A stretch of DNA of 64,000 nt, taken from assembly GCA_029783825.1 (NCBI GenBank), contig JAREIK010008063.1, forward strand, positions 17,945 through 81,944, given 5' to 3'. Below, piece by piece: positions 13,420-29,385 of the stretch (its first letter is position 1; every line of letters starts with the position of its first letter). This stretch comes from Sapria himalayana. Lineage: Eukaryota > Streptophyta > Magnoliopsida > Malpighiales > Rafflesiaceae. Made by a program: the position numbers and the translations under genes. The notes under the pieces were generated by a model. That model saw nothing but the letters and a program-made list of their open reading frames with translations, had not been told where the DNA came from and did no database searches.

Positions 13420-16400
13420 TTATATTTTAAACAATTTTTCACATTTTCAAAGGTTAGAACCTTTGAAAATATAATAATTTTAAAATTTTTTTCAAAAGTG
13501 AATACAATATTTAGTTATAATAATCATTATATTTATATATCATATATATTCAATATAAACATTTTTATTGATAAATATTCTAATAATGATCAAAAATAAA
13601 TTAATAATCTATTATTAATTAGATAGATATAAATTAAAATATAATTACAAAACCAAAAATGATTCAAAAGCAAAGCAAAATATATTAATCTGTAATTATT
13701 TGTTGTTTTGAATTTTTTTTTCTTTTAAAAAGTTTATCTATCATTTTTTGATGAAAAATAATTTATATAAATTATATTTGTGTAACTCATAAATTATTTT
13801 ATAATTAATATTGAAATAAAAATAATAAAATAAATAATTAAAATGAATATTTAAAGTATAAATGCAAAATCTATAATGATTCCAAATCAAAGTAAAATAT
13901 ATTACTAAATGATAATTTTTTGTTTTTAAATTTGTACTTCTTTTTATAAGCTTATATTTATTTTTTGATTAAAAATAAATTATAAAAATTATATTTGTCT
14001 CACTTTTTAATTATTTTGCAATTAATATTTCTATAAAATACAAACTAATAAATAATTAAAATGAATATTTAAAATTATAATGAATACAAATTAAAATGTG
14101 ATTTATGATTTATTATATATGGTATACAAGTTTAATGGATTGTTAATTTAGGGGTTTTTTCGTTTAGGAGTTTAGCAATTTATGTTTTTTGGCATTTAGT
14201 GGTTTATTTCTTTGTATTTATAAAAAAAAATAAAAAAAAATTTGATTTTATCTGATTTTTAAAGGTTATAACCTTTAAAAATAAAATAATTTTTAAATCT
14301 TTTAAAAATGTGAATACCATGTATAATAATATTAATCTTACTAATTATATATCATATAAATTAAATATAAACAATTTTAATGATAGATAGTATCATAATG
14401 ATCAAAAATTAAATTAATAAACTATTATTAATAATATAAATATTATTTAAAATTTATTTACATAACACAATATGATTCAAAATCAAATCAAAATATATTA
14501 CTAAATAATAATATTTAATTTTCAAATATTTCCTTCTTTTTATAAGCTTATATTTTTTATTGATTAAAAATATATTATTTAAATAATATTTGTCTCAAAA
14601 TTTATTTTGTAATTAATTTTTCAAAAAAATTAAACTATAAATAATTAAAATGAATATTTAAAATTATAATTAATAGAAATAAAAATGAGATTTATTATTT
14701 ATTAAGTAGTATATGGCTGTTAAAATGTTTATGTATTTAGATGTTTCTGGGTCTATTAGCTTACTAATTTAAGTAAGAAAGTATTTAATGATCAATAGGT
14801 TTATTTTAAAAATGAAATAACAAAAAATTTATTTTTATTATTTTTTCTCATTTTTTAAGTTTATAACCTTGAAAATATAATAATTTTTAAATTTCTTTTC
14901 AATAGTGAATACAATATATATTTATAATAATAATAATTATTATATATCATATAAATTCAATATAAACAATTTTATTGATAGATATTCAAATAATTATTAA
15001 AAAATAAATTAAAAATCTAGTATGAATAAGATTGATATTACTTAAAATATAATATCAAAACCTAAAATGATTCAAAAGCAAAACAAAATATATCACTAAA
15101 TAATAATTATTTGTTTTAAAATTTTTATGATTTTTATAAGCTTATCTATTTTTTGATGAAAATTTTTTTTAATAATTTATATTTTTAACTCATAATTTAT
15201 TTTATAATTAATATATATATATATATAAAAAAACTAAACAATCAACATGTTTTTTTTTAATTATAATGAAAACAAATAAAAACGACATTTATTAATTATT
15301 ATTTAGCGTATACTAGTTTAAAGTATTATTAATATAGGGGTATCGGGATTTTGTAGTTTACTCATTTAAGTGTTTGGGAATTTAGTGGTGTAAAGGTTTT
15401 ATTTAAACAATAAATAATAAAAAAATATTTTTTTTATTTTTTCAAATTTTCAAAGGATATAACATTTGAAAATATAATAATTTTAAAATTTTTTTCAAAA
15501 GTGAATATAATATTTAGTCATAATAAACATTATATTTATATATCATATAAATTCAATATTACATTTTTATTGATAAATATTCTAATAATGATCAAAAATA
15601 AATTAATAATCTATTATTAATAAGATAGATATCTATTAAAATATAATTACAAAAGCTTAAATGATTCAGAAGAAAAGCAAAATTTATTACTATATAATAA
15701 TTTTTTGTTTTGAATTTTTTTTCTTTTTAAAAGTTTATTTATAATTTTTTGATGAAAAATAATATATATAAATTATATTTCTTTAACTCATAATTTATTT
15801 TGTAATTAATAATTATATAAAAATATACAAATAAATAATAAAAATGAATATTTAAAATTTTAATGAAAAAAATGAGTTTTATTATATATTATTTAGGGTA
15901 TAACGGTTTAATTTAAATAAGATCTATCTAAATAATAATTTATTTTGTAATTAATATTTCTATAAAATAAATATGATAAATAATTATAATAAAAATTTAA
16001 AATTAAAATGAATATAAATTAAAATGAAATTTATGATTTATTATTAATGTATACGAGTTTAATTATTTAAGTATTTAGAGGTTTTGTCATTTAGGAGTTT
16101 AGCGATTTATATTTTTAGGCATTTAATAGTTTATAGGTTTTATTTAAACAATAAAATAAAAAAAATTTTGTAATTTTTTCTCATTTTCATAGGTCATAAC
16201 CTTTGAAAATATAATAATATTTAAAATTTTTTGAAATGTGAATATAATATTTAGTTTTAATAATATTAATAATTATATATCATATAAATTCAATATAAAT
16301 AATTTTATTGATTATTATTATAATAATGATCAAAAATTAAATTAATAAACTATTAATACTAAGATAGATATTAATTAAAAAATATTTACAAAACTCAAAT

Positions 16401-17005
16401 TGATTCAAAATTAAAGTAAAATATATTAGTTAACAATAATTTTTAATTTTTAAATTTTTACTTATTATATAAGCGTATATACTTTTATTGATTAAAAATA
16501 AATTATTTAAATTACATTTCTCGCACTCATAATTTATTTTGTAATAAATATTTCTTTAGAAATAAACTAATAAATAATTAAAATAAATATTTAAAATTAT
16601 AATAAATAGATATAAAAATCAGATTTATTAATTATTCAGTAGGATATAGTGGTTTAATGGTTTATGTATTTAGGCATTATGAGGTTTAGCAATTTACTAA
16701 TTTAACTTTGTATGCATTTAGTGGTTATCGGTTTTATTTAAAAAATAAATAAACTAAAAAATTATTTTTATTATTTTTTGATATTTTCAAATGTTATAAC
16801 CTTTGAAAATATAATAATTTTTAAATCTTTTTCAAAAGTGATTTCAATATTTAGTTATAATAATCATTATATTTATATTTCATATAAATTCAATATAAAT
16901 AATTTTATTGATAAATATTCTAATAAAGATCAAAAATTAAATTAATAATCTATTAATAATAAAGTTTTAAGTATTTAGAGGCTTTTGTGTTTAGGAGTTT
17001 ATAGA
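13420..17005 (-). repeat. AT-rich satellite array, inverted block 1
   Basis: The same monomer is read as reverse complement: the short-step array appears as GTTTAGGAGTTTA and GGGGTTT, the dyad is followed by AATATAATAATTTTAAAA, and GATTCAAAATCAAAG replaces the forward order. About six monomers are present. The left junction lies between 13409 and 13436, about 20 bp before a near-perfect dyad at 13444. The right junction is at about 17005, where the inverted GTTTAGGAGTTTATAGA meets forward TAAAAAATTATTATATTTTC, about 20 bp before a perfect dyad at 17026. Confidence 0.88.
13444..13469. repeat. Near-perfect dyad beside the first orientation switch
   Basis: Same 26-bp palindrome as elsewhere, with one broken central pair (GGTTAGAACC). 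It is the first dyad of the inverted block and lies about 20 bp right of the junction. Confidence 0.85.
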
Positions 17006-17025
17006 CTTAATAAAAAATTATTATA

Positions 17026-17051
17026 TTTTCAAAGGTTATAACCTTTGAAAA
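17026..17051. repeat. 26-bp perfect dyad palindrome beside the second orientation switch
   Basis: Exact 13+13 dyad, the first in the forward block after the junction at about 17005. Confidence 0.9.
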
Positions 17052-19985
17052 TCACGAAAATTCATAAAAATAAATTTGTTGTTATTTCATTGATTTAATA
17101 CAACCTATAAACACCTAAATGTGTAAAGATATAAATCAATAAACTCATTAACCCCAAAAACACAATAAACTTAAACCATTAAATAGGTATACCCTAAAAA
17201 AGTATTCATAAATCTTATTTTTATTAGTATTCATTATAATTTTATATATACATTTTGAATATTTATTAGTTTATTTTTATAGAAATATAAATTAAATAAT
17301 AAATTAATAGTGAGACAAATGTAATTTTAATAATTTTTTTTTTCATCAAAAAATATATAAGCTTATAAATGGATACAAAAATTTAAAATTTTAAAATTAA
17401 TATATAGTAAAATATTTCACTTTGATTTTGAATCATTTTAGGTTTTGTAAATATATTTTAAACAATATTTATCTTATTAATAATTGTTTATTAATCTTTT
17501 GTATGATCATTATTATAATATATATCAATATAATTATTTATATTCAATTTACATGATATATAATTATTAAGATTATCATAACTAAATATAGTATTCACAT
17601 TTAAAAAAAATTTAAAAATTGTTATAGTTTCAAAGGTTATATCCTTCAAAAATGACAACAAATAACAAAAAAAAAATTTTTGTTATTTTTTTTAAATAAA
17701 ACCTATAAACTACTAAATGCCTAAACACTTAAATCACTAAATTATTAAATCCCAATACTCCTAAATAATTAATCTTTTAAACCTGTATATTTTATCTTAT
17801 TAATAATAGTTTTATTTAATATCTATCTTATTAATATATTTTACTTTGATTTTGAATCATTTTAGGTTTTGCAAATACATTTTATTTAATATCTATCTTA
17901 TTAATAAAAGTTTATTAATTTATTTTATTATCGTCATCATAATATCTATAAAAAAATTATTTATATTGAATTAAAAAATAATATATAATTATTTAGATTA
18001 TTATAACAAAACAATATTTTAACATTTTAAAAAAATTTAAAAATAATTAAGTTTTCAAAGGTTATAACATTTGAAAATAAGAAAAAATAAAAAAATAAAT
18101 TTTTTGTTATTAGATTTTTAAAATAAAATCTATAAACCACAAAATACTAAAATTTTTAATTACTAAACTTCTAAATCTAGAAGCCCATAAATACATAAGG
18201 CTTTAAATTAGTATATTCTAAATAATAAATAATAAATCTCATTTTTATTAGTATTCATTATAATTTTAAATATTCATATTAATTATTTATTAGTTTATTT
18301 TTATTGAAATATTAATTACAAAATAAATATTAGTGATTAGGATATAATTAAATAATTTATTTTTCATCAAAAGAATATAAGATTATAAAAAGAGGCAAAA
18401 TTTTTAAAACAAAATATTATTATTTAGTAATTTATTTTAATTTAATTTTGAATAATTTTAGATATTGCAATTATATTTTAATTTATATCATTCTAATTAA
18501 TAATAGTTTATTAATTTATTTATTGATCATTATTTTAATATCTATTAATAAAATTATTTATATTGATTTTACATTATATATAATTATCAAGATTATTATA
18601 ACTAAATATTATATTCACATTTAAAAAAAATTAAAAATTATTATATTTTCAAAGGTTATAACCTTCAAAAATTAGATAAAATCACCAAAGGCATAAACAC
18701 TTAAATTACTAAACTCCAATACACCTAAATACTTAAACCATTAAACCTGTATATCCTGAATAATAAATAATAAATCTCAATTTTATTTGTATTCATTATA
18801 ATTTTAAATATTTATTTTATTTATTTATTTGTTTATTTTTATAGAATTATAAATTACAAAATAAATTATGAGGAAGACAAATATAATTTAAATAATTTAG
18901 TTTTAAAAACAAAAATATAAACTGATAAAAAAAGCAAAACATTAAAAAATTATTATTTTGTAATATAGTTTTCTTTGATTTTGAATAAATTTAGATTTTG
19001 CAAATTTATTTTAAATAATATCTATCTTATTAATAATAGTTTATTATATATTTTTTGATCATTATTATAATATCTAGCAATGTAATTATTAATAATGAAT
19101 TTAAATGACTTATAATTATTACCTTTGAAAATGGGAAAAATATCAAAAATAATTTTTTTGTTATTTCATTGTTTAAATAAAACCTATAAACCACTATATG
19201 CCTAAAAACATTAATCACTAAAATTTTAAACAACAAAACCTTTAAATACTTAAACCATTAAATTGATATACATTAATAATAATTCAGAATTCTCATTTAA
19301 TTTTTATTCAGTATAATTTTTAATTTTTATTTTAATTATTTAACAATTTATTTTTTTAGAAATATTAATTACAAAATAAATTATTAGTAAGACAGATATA
19401 ATTTTAATTAAATTGGTATACCCTAAATAATAATGAATAAATATCATTTTTTTAATTATAATTTTAAATATTCATTTTAATATTTATTTTTTTTATTTTT
19501 CTATAAATATTAATTACAAAATAAATTATGATTTAGACGAATATAATTTATATAAATTATTTTTCATCAAAAAAATATAGATAAACTTTTAAAAAGAAAA
19601 TAAAATTCAAAACAAAAAATTATTATATAGTAATATATTTTGCTTTGCTTCTGAATCATTTTAGGTTTTTTAATTATATTTTAATTGATATCTATCTTAT
19701 TAATTATAGATTATTAATTTATTTTTTGATCATTATTAGAATATATTTCAATAAAAATGTTTATATTGAATTTATTTGATATATAAACATATATATTATT
19801 ATAACTAAATATAGTATTCAGATTTTGAAAAAAATTTTAAAATTATTATATTTTCAAAGATTATAACATTTGAAAATGTCAAAAAATAAAAAAAAATTTT
19901 TTTTTTTGTTATTTCATTGTTTAAATAAAACCTATAAACCACTAAATGCCTAAACACTTAAATCAACAACTCCTAAATCTCTAAA

Positions 19986-20083
19986 ACCCTAAATAATAAA
20001 TAATAATCCTTTTAAACCGGTAACCCTAAATAATAAATAATAATCCTTTTAAACCGGTGACCCTAAATAATAAATAATAAATC
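19986..20083 (+). repeat. Local 37-bp tandem repeat
   Basis: A 37-bp unit beginning ACCCTAAATAATAAATAATA and containing CCTTTTAAACCGGT starts at 19986 and again at 20023, with a partial third start at 20060. The inverted relative at about 58945 contains one fewer copy. Confidence 0.85.
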
Positions 20084-22114
20084 TCAATATATTTTCTTCA
20101 TTATAATTTTAAAAATTCATTTTAATTATTTATTTGTTTATTTTTATATAAATATTAATTACAAAATAAATTATGAGTTAGACAAATATAATTTATATAA
20201 ATTATTTTTCATTAAAATGGAAAATAATTTATTTTAAAAGAAAAAAAAAATTTAAAACAACAAATTATTATATAGTAATATATTTTGCTTTCTTCTGAAT
20301 CATTTTTATATAGTAATATATTTTTCATCTAAATATTATTATTTAGTAATATATTTGATTTGATTTTGATTCAATGTGTTATGTAAATATATTTTAATTA
20401 TTATTTATTTTATTAAGAATAGTTTATTAATTTAATTTTTGATCATTATTATAATATCTATCATTAAAATTGTTATATTGAATTTATATGACATATAATT
20501 AGTAAGATTAATATAATTATACATAGTATTCACATATCAAAAAAATTTAAAATTATTTTATTTTAAAAGGTTATAACCTTTGAAAATCAGAAAAAATCTT
20601 AAAATTTTTTTTTTATTTTTATTATATAAATAAAACCTATAAACCACTAAATGCCAAAAAACATAAATTTATAACCTCCTAAACGACAAAACACCTAAAT
20701 AATCAAACCATTAAACCAGTATTCCACATATAATAAATCATAAATCTCATTTTAAATTGTATTCATTATAAATTTAAATATTCATTTTAATTATTTATTA
20801 GTTTATTTTTTATAGAAATATTAATTACAAAATAAATAATGAGTTAGACAAATATAATTTAAATTATTTTATTTTTAATCAAAAAAAATATAAGCTTATT
20901 AAAAGAAGTAAAAATTTAAATACAAAAAATTATTATTTAGTAATATATTTAACTTTGATTTTGAATCATTATATATATATAGGTTTTGCAATTATATTTT
21001 TATTTCTATCAATCTTATTAATAAAAGTTTACTAATTTATTATTTGATCATTTTTATAATATCTGAAAATAAAATTACTAATATTCAATTTAAATGTCTT
21101 ATAATTATTAGCATTATTATAACTAAATATTATATTTATATTTGAAAAAAATTTAAAAATTATTATATTTTCAAAGGTTATAAAATTCAAAAATGATAAA
21201 AAATGACAAAAATAATTTTTTTATTATTTTATTATTTAAATAAAACTTATAAACCACTAAATGGCTAAACATTTAAATCTCTTCACTCCTAAACACCAAA
21301 ATCCCCTAAATACATAAACCATTAAACATATATAACCTAAATAATAAATAATAAATCTCTTATTTATTTGTATTCATTATAATTTTTAATATTCCTTTTA
21401 ATTATTTTTTAGTTTATTTATATAGAAATATATTTACAAATGAAATAATTATTGAGACATATATAATTTAAATAAATTTTTTTATTAAAAAAAATAAGCA
21501 TATAAAAATAAACTAAATTTCAAAAATTTTAAAATTTTATTGAGTAATATAATTTACTTTTATTTTGAATTATTTTGGGTTCTAAAAATATATTTTAATT
21601 AATATCTACCTAATTAATATTAGTTTATTATTTTATTTTTTGATCATTATAATAATATATATTAATAAATTTTTTATATTGAATTTACAACAAATATTAT
21701 TTTTAAGATTATTATAACTAAGTATTGTATTCATATTTTATAACTATTAAAAAATTATTATATTTTTAAAGGTTATAACATTGGAAAATCACGAAAATTT
21801 ATACAAATAATTTTTTTTGTATTTCATTGATTAAATAAAACCTATAAACACCTAAATTTGTAAACATATAAATCAATAAACTCATTTAAGCCAATACTAC
21901 AAAAAAAACTTAAACAATTAAATAGTTATACCCTAAATAATAAATCATAAATCTCATTTTTATTAGTATTCATTATAATTTTAAATATACATTTTAATTA
22001 TTTATTAGTTTAATTTTATACAAATATAAATTAAAAAATAAATTATTAGTGAGACAATTATAATTTAAATTTTTTATTTTTCATCAAAAAATATATAGGC
22101 TTATAAATGGATAC

Positions 22115-22165
22115 AAAAATTTAAAAATTTAAAAATTTAAAAATTTAAAAATTTAAAATTTTAAA
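22115..22165. repeat. AAAAATTT microsatellite
   Basis: About five perfect 8-bp AAAAATTT units followed by a degenerate AAAATTTTAAAATT tail. They expand a normal AAAATTTAAAAATTTAAAA segment of the monomer. Confidence 0.85.
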
Positions 22166-24099
22166 ATTAATATTTCGTAAAATATTTCACTTTGATTTTG
22201 AATCATTTTAGGTTTTGAAAATATATTTTAAACAATATTTATCTTATTAATAATTGTTTATTACTTTTTTATGATCATTATTTTAATATATATCAATAAA
22301 ATAGTTTATATTGAATTTATATGAATATAATTATTATGATTATTATAACTTCATATTATATTCACTTTTTAAAAAAAGGTTATAGATTATTATATTTTCA
22401 TAGGTTATAACATTCAAAAATGAGAAAAAATAACAAAAATAAATTTTTTGTTATTTTATTTTTTATATAAAACCTATAAACCACTAAATTACTAAATTCA
22501 AAATGACTAAACTCCTAAATCCCGAAGCTCATAAATACTTTAAATATTAAATTAGTATAGTCTAAATAATAAATAATAAATCTCATTTTTATTAGTGTTC
22601 ATTATAATTTTAAATAATTATTTTAATTATTTATCAGTTTATTTTTATAGAAATATTAATTACAAAATAAATTATTAGTGCGACATATATAAATTAAATA
22701 ATTTATTTTTCATCAAAAAAATTCTACGAAAAAGTGGCAAAATTTTAAAAATAAAAAATTATTATTTAAAAATATATCTTATTTTGATTTTGAATCATTT
22801 TAGATTTTACAATTATATTTTATTTTATATCATTCTTATAAATACAAGTTTATTAATTTGTTTATTGATCATTATTATAATATCTATCAGTAAAATTATT
22901 TATATTGAGTTTTCATTATATATAATTATTAAGATTATTATAACTAAATATTATATTCACATTTAAAAAAAATTAAAAATTTTTATATTTTCAAAGGTTA
23001 CAACCTTCAAAAATTTAAAAAAATCAAAAAATTAATTTTTTTTTCATTCTTTAAATAAAAACTATAAATCACTAAAGGTCTAAAAAATAAAATCACTAAA
23101 CTTTTAAACCACAAAACACCTAAATACTTAAACCATTAAACTGGTATATCCTGAATAATAAATAATAAATCTCGATTTTATTTGTATTCATTTTAATTTT
23201 AAATATTAATTTTAATTATTTATTAGTTTATTATTATAGAATTATAAATTACAAAATAAATTAAGAGTAAGACAAATATAATTTAAATAATTTTTTTTTA
23301 AAAACAAAAATATAAACTTATAAACAAGCAAAACATTATTATTTAGTAATATATTTTAGTTTGATTTGAATAAATTTAGATTTTGCAAATACTTTTTAAA
23401 TAATATCTTTTTTATTAATAATAGTTTATTAATTTATTTTTTGATCATTATTATAATATCTAGCAATGTAATTATTTATATTGAATTTAAATGACTTATA
23501 TTTATGAAGAATATTATAGATAAATAGTATATTTACATTTGAAAAAAATGTAAAAATTATTATATTTTCAAAAGATATAACCTTCAAAAATTAGAAAAAA
23601 TAAAAAAAATAAATTTTATGTTATATCATTGTTTAAATAAAACTTATAAACCACTAAATCCCTAAACACTTAAATCTCTAAACTCCTTAACACAAAAGCC
23701 CCTAAATACTTAAACATTTAAACTTGTAAACCTTAATTATAATTTAAATAATTTATTAAAATATTAATTACAAAATAAATTATGAGTGATACAAATTTAA
23801 TTTAAATAATTTATTTTTCATCAAAAAAAAATATAAGCTTATAAAAAGAAGCAAAATCTGAAAAACAAAAATTATTATTTAGTAATAAATTTTACTTTGA
23901 TTTTTAATTATTTTAGGTTTTGCAATTATATTTTAATTTATATCTATCATATTAATAATAGCATATTAATTTTTTTTGATAATTGATTTAATATCTATCA
24001 ATAAAAGTCTTTATATTTTGTTTATATTATATATAATTATAATGATTATTATTACAAAATATTGTATTTACATTTTTAAAAAATTTTAAAATGATTATA

Positions 24100-24125
24100 T
24101 TTTCAAAGGTTATAACCTTTGAAAA
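24100..24125. repeat. 26-bp perfect dyad palindrome (reference copy)
   Basis: TTTTCAAAGGTTA followed by its exact reverse complement. Perfect copies are also at 5070, 12911, 17026, 26052, 27392, 47871, 52576 and 59094. Nearly every other monomer has the same site with one to a few changes. Because it is symmetric it reads the same in forward and inverted blocks. It could fold into a 13-bp-arm cruciform or be a site for a dimeric protein; neither is shown. Confidence 0.92.
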
Positions 24126-26051
24126 TGTGAGAAAAAATCAAAAATAATTTTTTTGTTATTTCATTGTTTAAATAAATCCTATAAACCACTAAATGCCTAA
24201 ATACTTAAATCAATAACTCCTAAATCTCTAAAATCCTAAAAAGATAATTCTTTTAAACTAGTATACCCTAAATAATAAATAATAAATCTTAATATTATTT
24301 TTTTCATTATAATTTAAAATATTCATTTTAATTATTTATTTGTCTATTTTTATATAAATACTAATTACAAAATAAATTATAAGTTAGAAAGATATAATTT
24401 ATATAAATTATTTTTCATCGAAAAATACAATTAAACTTATAAAAAGAATAAAAAATTTAAAAACTAAAATTTAGTATATAGTAATATATTTTGCTCTCCT
24501 TCTGAATCATTTTTGGTTTGATAATTATATTTTAATTTATATCTATCTTTTTAATAATTGTTTAATAATTTATTTTTTGATCATTATTAGAATATTTATC
24601 AATAAAATTGTTTATTTTGAATTTATTTGATATATAAATATAATGATTATTATAACTATACATTGAATTCACTTTTGAAAAAAATGTAAAAATTATTATA
24701 TTTACAAAGGTTATAACCTTTGGTAATATGAAAAAATAATAAAATAAATTTTTTGTTATTTAATTTTTTAAATAAAACCTATAAACCACTAAATGCATGC
24801 ATAGTTATATCAGTAAACTCCTAAACCCTGTAATGCCTAAATACATATACCATTAAACCGCTATATACTACTTAATAATTAATAAATTTAATTTTTATTT
24901 CAATTTATTATTATTTTAAATATTTATTTTAATTTTTTATTAGTTTATTTTTATAGAAATTTTTATTACAAAATAAATTATGAGTGCGACACATATAATT
25001 TAAATAATTTATTTTTAATCAAAAAATATATATATGCATTTAAAAGAAGTATAAAAGAAGTATTATTAAAATTTAAAAATTATTATCAACTAATATATTT
25101 TACTTTAATTTTGAATCAATTTGGGTTTTGTAAATTTTTTTTAATTAATATCTATCTTATTATAAATAGTTTAATAATTTGATTTTTGATCAATATTATA
25201 ATATCTACCAATAAAATTGTTTATATTTATTTTATATGATATAGAATTGTTAAAATTATTATAACTAAATATTGTATTCAAATTTGAAAAAATTTTAAAT
25301 ATTATTAAATTTTCAAAGGTTATAACATTTGAAAATGATAAACAATTACAAATTTATTTTTGTTATTTTATTGTTTAAATAAAATCTATAAATCACTAAA
25401 TGCCTAAAAACATAAATCGCTAAACTCCTAAACGAGAAAACCTCAAAATACATAAACCATTAAACTAGTATACATTAATAATAAATCATAAATCTCTTTT
25501 TAATTTTTATTTAGTATAATTTTATATTTTAATTTTAATTATTTATCACTTTATATTTATATAAATATTAAATAAAAATTAATTATTAGTGAGACAGATA
25601 TAACTTAAATTAAACTGGTATACCCTAAATAATAAATAATAAATCTCATTTTTTTTTCAATATAATTTTTAATATTCTTTTTAATTAATAATTTTTTATT
25701 TTTATATAAATATTAATTAAAAAATTAATTATTAATTAGACAAATATAGTTTATGTAAATTATTTTTAATCAAAAAAATATAGATTTACTTTTTAAAATA
25801 AAAAAAATTTCAAAACAAAAAATTATTATATAGTAATATATTTTGCTTTGTTTATGAATCATTTTATGTTTTGTAATTATATTTTAATTGATATCTATCT
25901 TATTAATAATTGGTTATTAATTTATTTTTTTATCATTATTAGAATATTTATCACATAAATAGTTTATGTTGAATTTATATGATATATAAATATAATGATT
26001 ATTATAACTAAATATTGAATTCACTTTTAAAAAAATTTAAAAATTATTATA

Positions 26052-26077
26052 TTTTCAAAGGTTATAACCTTTGAAAA
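26052..26077. repeat. 26-bp perfect dyad palindrome of the satellite
   Basis: Exact 13+13 dyad in a 745-bp-type monomer. Confidence 0.9.
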
Positions 26078-27391
26078 TATCAAATAATAATAAAAATAAT
26101 GTTTTGTTATTTTATTTTTTAAATAAAACCTATAAACCACTAAATGCATACACAATTAAAGTTTTAAACACCTAAACCCCATAATACATAAATACATAAA
26201 CCATTAAGCTGCTATATAATACATAATAATTAATAAATCTAATTTAATTTCTATTTATTATAGTTTTAAATATTAATTTTAATTATTTATTAGTTTATTT
26301 TTATAGAAATATTTATTATAAAATAAATTCTGAGTGCGACAAAAATAATTTATATAATTTATTTTTAATCAAAAAAAATATATACGCTTATAAAAGAAGT
26401 ACAAATTTAAAAATTAAAAATTATTATCCAGTAATATATTTTACTTTAATTTTGAATCAATTTGGGTTTTGTAAATATCTTTTAATTAATATCTATCTTA
26501 TTATTAATAGTTTAGTAATTTAATTTTTGATCATTATTATATTATCTATCAATAAAATTATTTATATTGAATTTATATCTTATATAATTATTAATATTAT
26601 TATAACTAAATATTATATTCACATTTAAAAAAATTTTAAATATTATTATATTTTAAAAGGTTATAACCTATGAAAATGAGAAAAAATTACAATTTTTTTT
26701 TGTTATTTATTTATTAAATAAAACCAATAAACCACTAAATGCCTAATAACCTAAATCGCTAAACTCCTAAAAGACAAAACCTCTAAATACGTAAACCATA
26801 AAACTAGTATGCATCAATAATAAATCAAAAATATTATTTTAATCTTTATTCAGTATAATTTTAAATTTTTTTTAATTAATTTTCAGTTCATTTTTATAGA
26901 AATTTTAATTACAAAATAAATTATTAGTAACATAGTTCTAATTTAAATTAGACCGGTATACCCTAAATAATAAATAATAAATCTCATTATTTTTAATTAT
27001 AATTTTAAATATTCATTTTAATTATTTATTTGTTTATTTTTATATAAATATTAATTACAAAATAATTTATGAGTTGCACAAATATAATTTATGTGAATTA
27101 TTATTTATTAAAAAATCATAGATAAACTTTTTAAAAGAAAATTAAATTTCAAAACAAAAAATTATAGTATAGTAATATATTTGGCTTTGCTTCTGAATCA
27201 TTTTATGTTTTGTAATTATATTTTAATTGATATTCATCTTATTAATAATATATTATTAAGTTATTTTTTCATCATTATTAGAATATTTATGAATAAAAAT
27301 GTTTATATAGAATTTATATGATATATAAATATAGTGATTATTAAAACTAAATATTGTATTCACTCTTGAAAAAAATTTAAAAATTATTATA

Positions 27392-27417
27392 TTTTCAAAG
27401 GTTATAACCTTTGAAAA
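27392..27417. repeat. 26-bp perfect dyad palindrome of the satellite
   Basis: Exact 13+13 dyad, 1340 bp after the one at 26052 (one long plus one short monomer). Confidence 0.9.
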
Positions 27418-29222
27418 TGTGAAAAATAAAAAAAAAATTTTTTGTTTGTTATTCTATTGTTTAAATAAAACCTATGCACCACTTAATGCCTAAGCATTTA
27501 AATCACTAAACTACAAAATCCCGATACCTCTATATAGATAATCCTTGAAATCGGTATACCCTAAATAATAATTAATAAATATCTTGTTTATTTGTTTTCA
27601 TTATAATTTAAAAAATTCATTTTGAATGTTTAGTTTTTTATTTTTATATATGTATTAATTATAAAATAAATTAGAAGTTAAATATATAATTTATAAAAAT
27701 TATTTTTCATCAAAAAATTGATAAGCTTATAAAAAGAATAAAAATTTTTTAAAAAATAATTATTATTTAATAATATATTTTGCTTTTATTTTGAATCTTT
27801 TTAGGTTTTGATATTATATTTTAAGTAATATCAATCTTATTCATAAAATATTTTTAATTTATTTTTTGATAATTATTAGAAATTTTATCAATAAAATTGT
27901 TTATATTGAATTTATATGATATATAATTATTATGATTATTATAAATATATATTGTATTCACTTTTGAAAGGAATTTTAAAAATGATTATATTTTCAAAGG
28001 TTATAACCTTAAAAAATGAAACAAAATAATAAAAAAAAAAATTTTTATTTCATTTTTAAAATAAAATTTATTGATCATTAAATGCTTACTAACTTAAATC
28101 AGTAAGCTCATAGACCCCTAAACCCCTAAATACATACCCCATTTAACGGCTATATACTACTTAATAAATAATAAATCTCATTTTTATTTCTATTTATTAT
28201 AAATTTAAATATTCATTTTAATTATTTATAGTTACATTTTTTAGAAAAATTAATTACAAAATAAATTTTGAGTGAGACAAATATTATTTAAATAATTTAT
28301 TTTTAAACAATAAAAAATATAAGCTTATAAAAATACGGAAATATTTGAAAATTAAATATGATTATTTAATAATATATTTTGATTTGATTTTGAATCATTT
28401 TATGTTATGTAAATATATATTAATTAATATTTATATTATTAATAATTATTTATTAATTTAATTTTTTGATCATTATTATACTATCTATCATTAAAATTAT
28501 TTATATTGAATTTATATGATATATAATTAATAAGATTAATATAATTATACATGGTATTCAAATTTCAAAAAATTTTAAATATTATTTTATTTTTAATGGT
28601 TATAACCTTTTAAAATCAGATAAAATCAAATTTTTTTTTATTTTTATTATATAAATACAAACTATAAACCACTAAATGCCTAAAAACATAAATTGCTAAA
28701 CTCCTAAATGACAAAACCCCTAAATTAACAATCCATTATATCGGCATACCCTATATTATAAATCATAAATCTCATATTAATTTGTATTCATTAAAATTTT
28801 ATATTTTCATTTAAATTATTTATTAGTTTATTTTTTACAGATATATTAATTGCAAAATAAATTAAGAGTGAGACAAATATAATTTTAATAATTTATTTTA
28901 AATCAAAAAATAAATATAAGCATATAAAAAGAAATAAAAATTTAAAAACAAAAAATTATCATTTAGTAATATTTTTTTCTTGATTTTGAATCATTATATG
29001 TTTTGCATTTATATTTTAATTGCTATCAATCTTATTAATAATAATTTTAAATTTATTTTTTGATCATTATTATAATATCTATCAATAAAATTACTTATAT
29101 TGAATTTAAATGTCTTATAATTATTAAGATTATTATAACTAAATATTAAATAATAAATCTCATTATATTTTAAATTTCTATATTTTAAAATAGAAATATA
29201 GCTATATTTTAATAAGATTTTA

Positions 29223-29385
29223 TTATAATTTAAAAAATTAATTTTGATCGTTTAGTTTAATTTTTAAAGCGGTATACCCTAAATAATAAAACCTTTAAAG
29301 CGGTATACCCTAAATAATATTTAATAAATCTCAATTTTATTTGTTTTCATTATAATTTAAAAAATTAATTTTGATCGTTTAGTTT
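29223..29385 (+). repeat. Local ~127-bp duplication inside a monomer
   Basis: The segment ATTATAATTTAAAAAATTAA..TTTTGATCGTTTAGTTT occurs at about 29223 and again at about 29350. Between them GCGGTATACCCTAAATAAT is also doubled. A near-palindrome (TTTCTATATTTTAAAATAGAAA-like) lies just upstream at about 29187. This looks like a local rearrangement that removed a normal dyad region. Confidence 0.7.

Noticed and set aside
13420..17005. The inverted block as an assembly artefact
   Set aside because: It cannot be excluded, but both junctions have non-matching flanks and the inverted block contains its own monomer variants, so it is kept as real pending long-read support.
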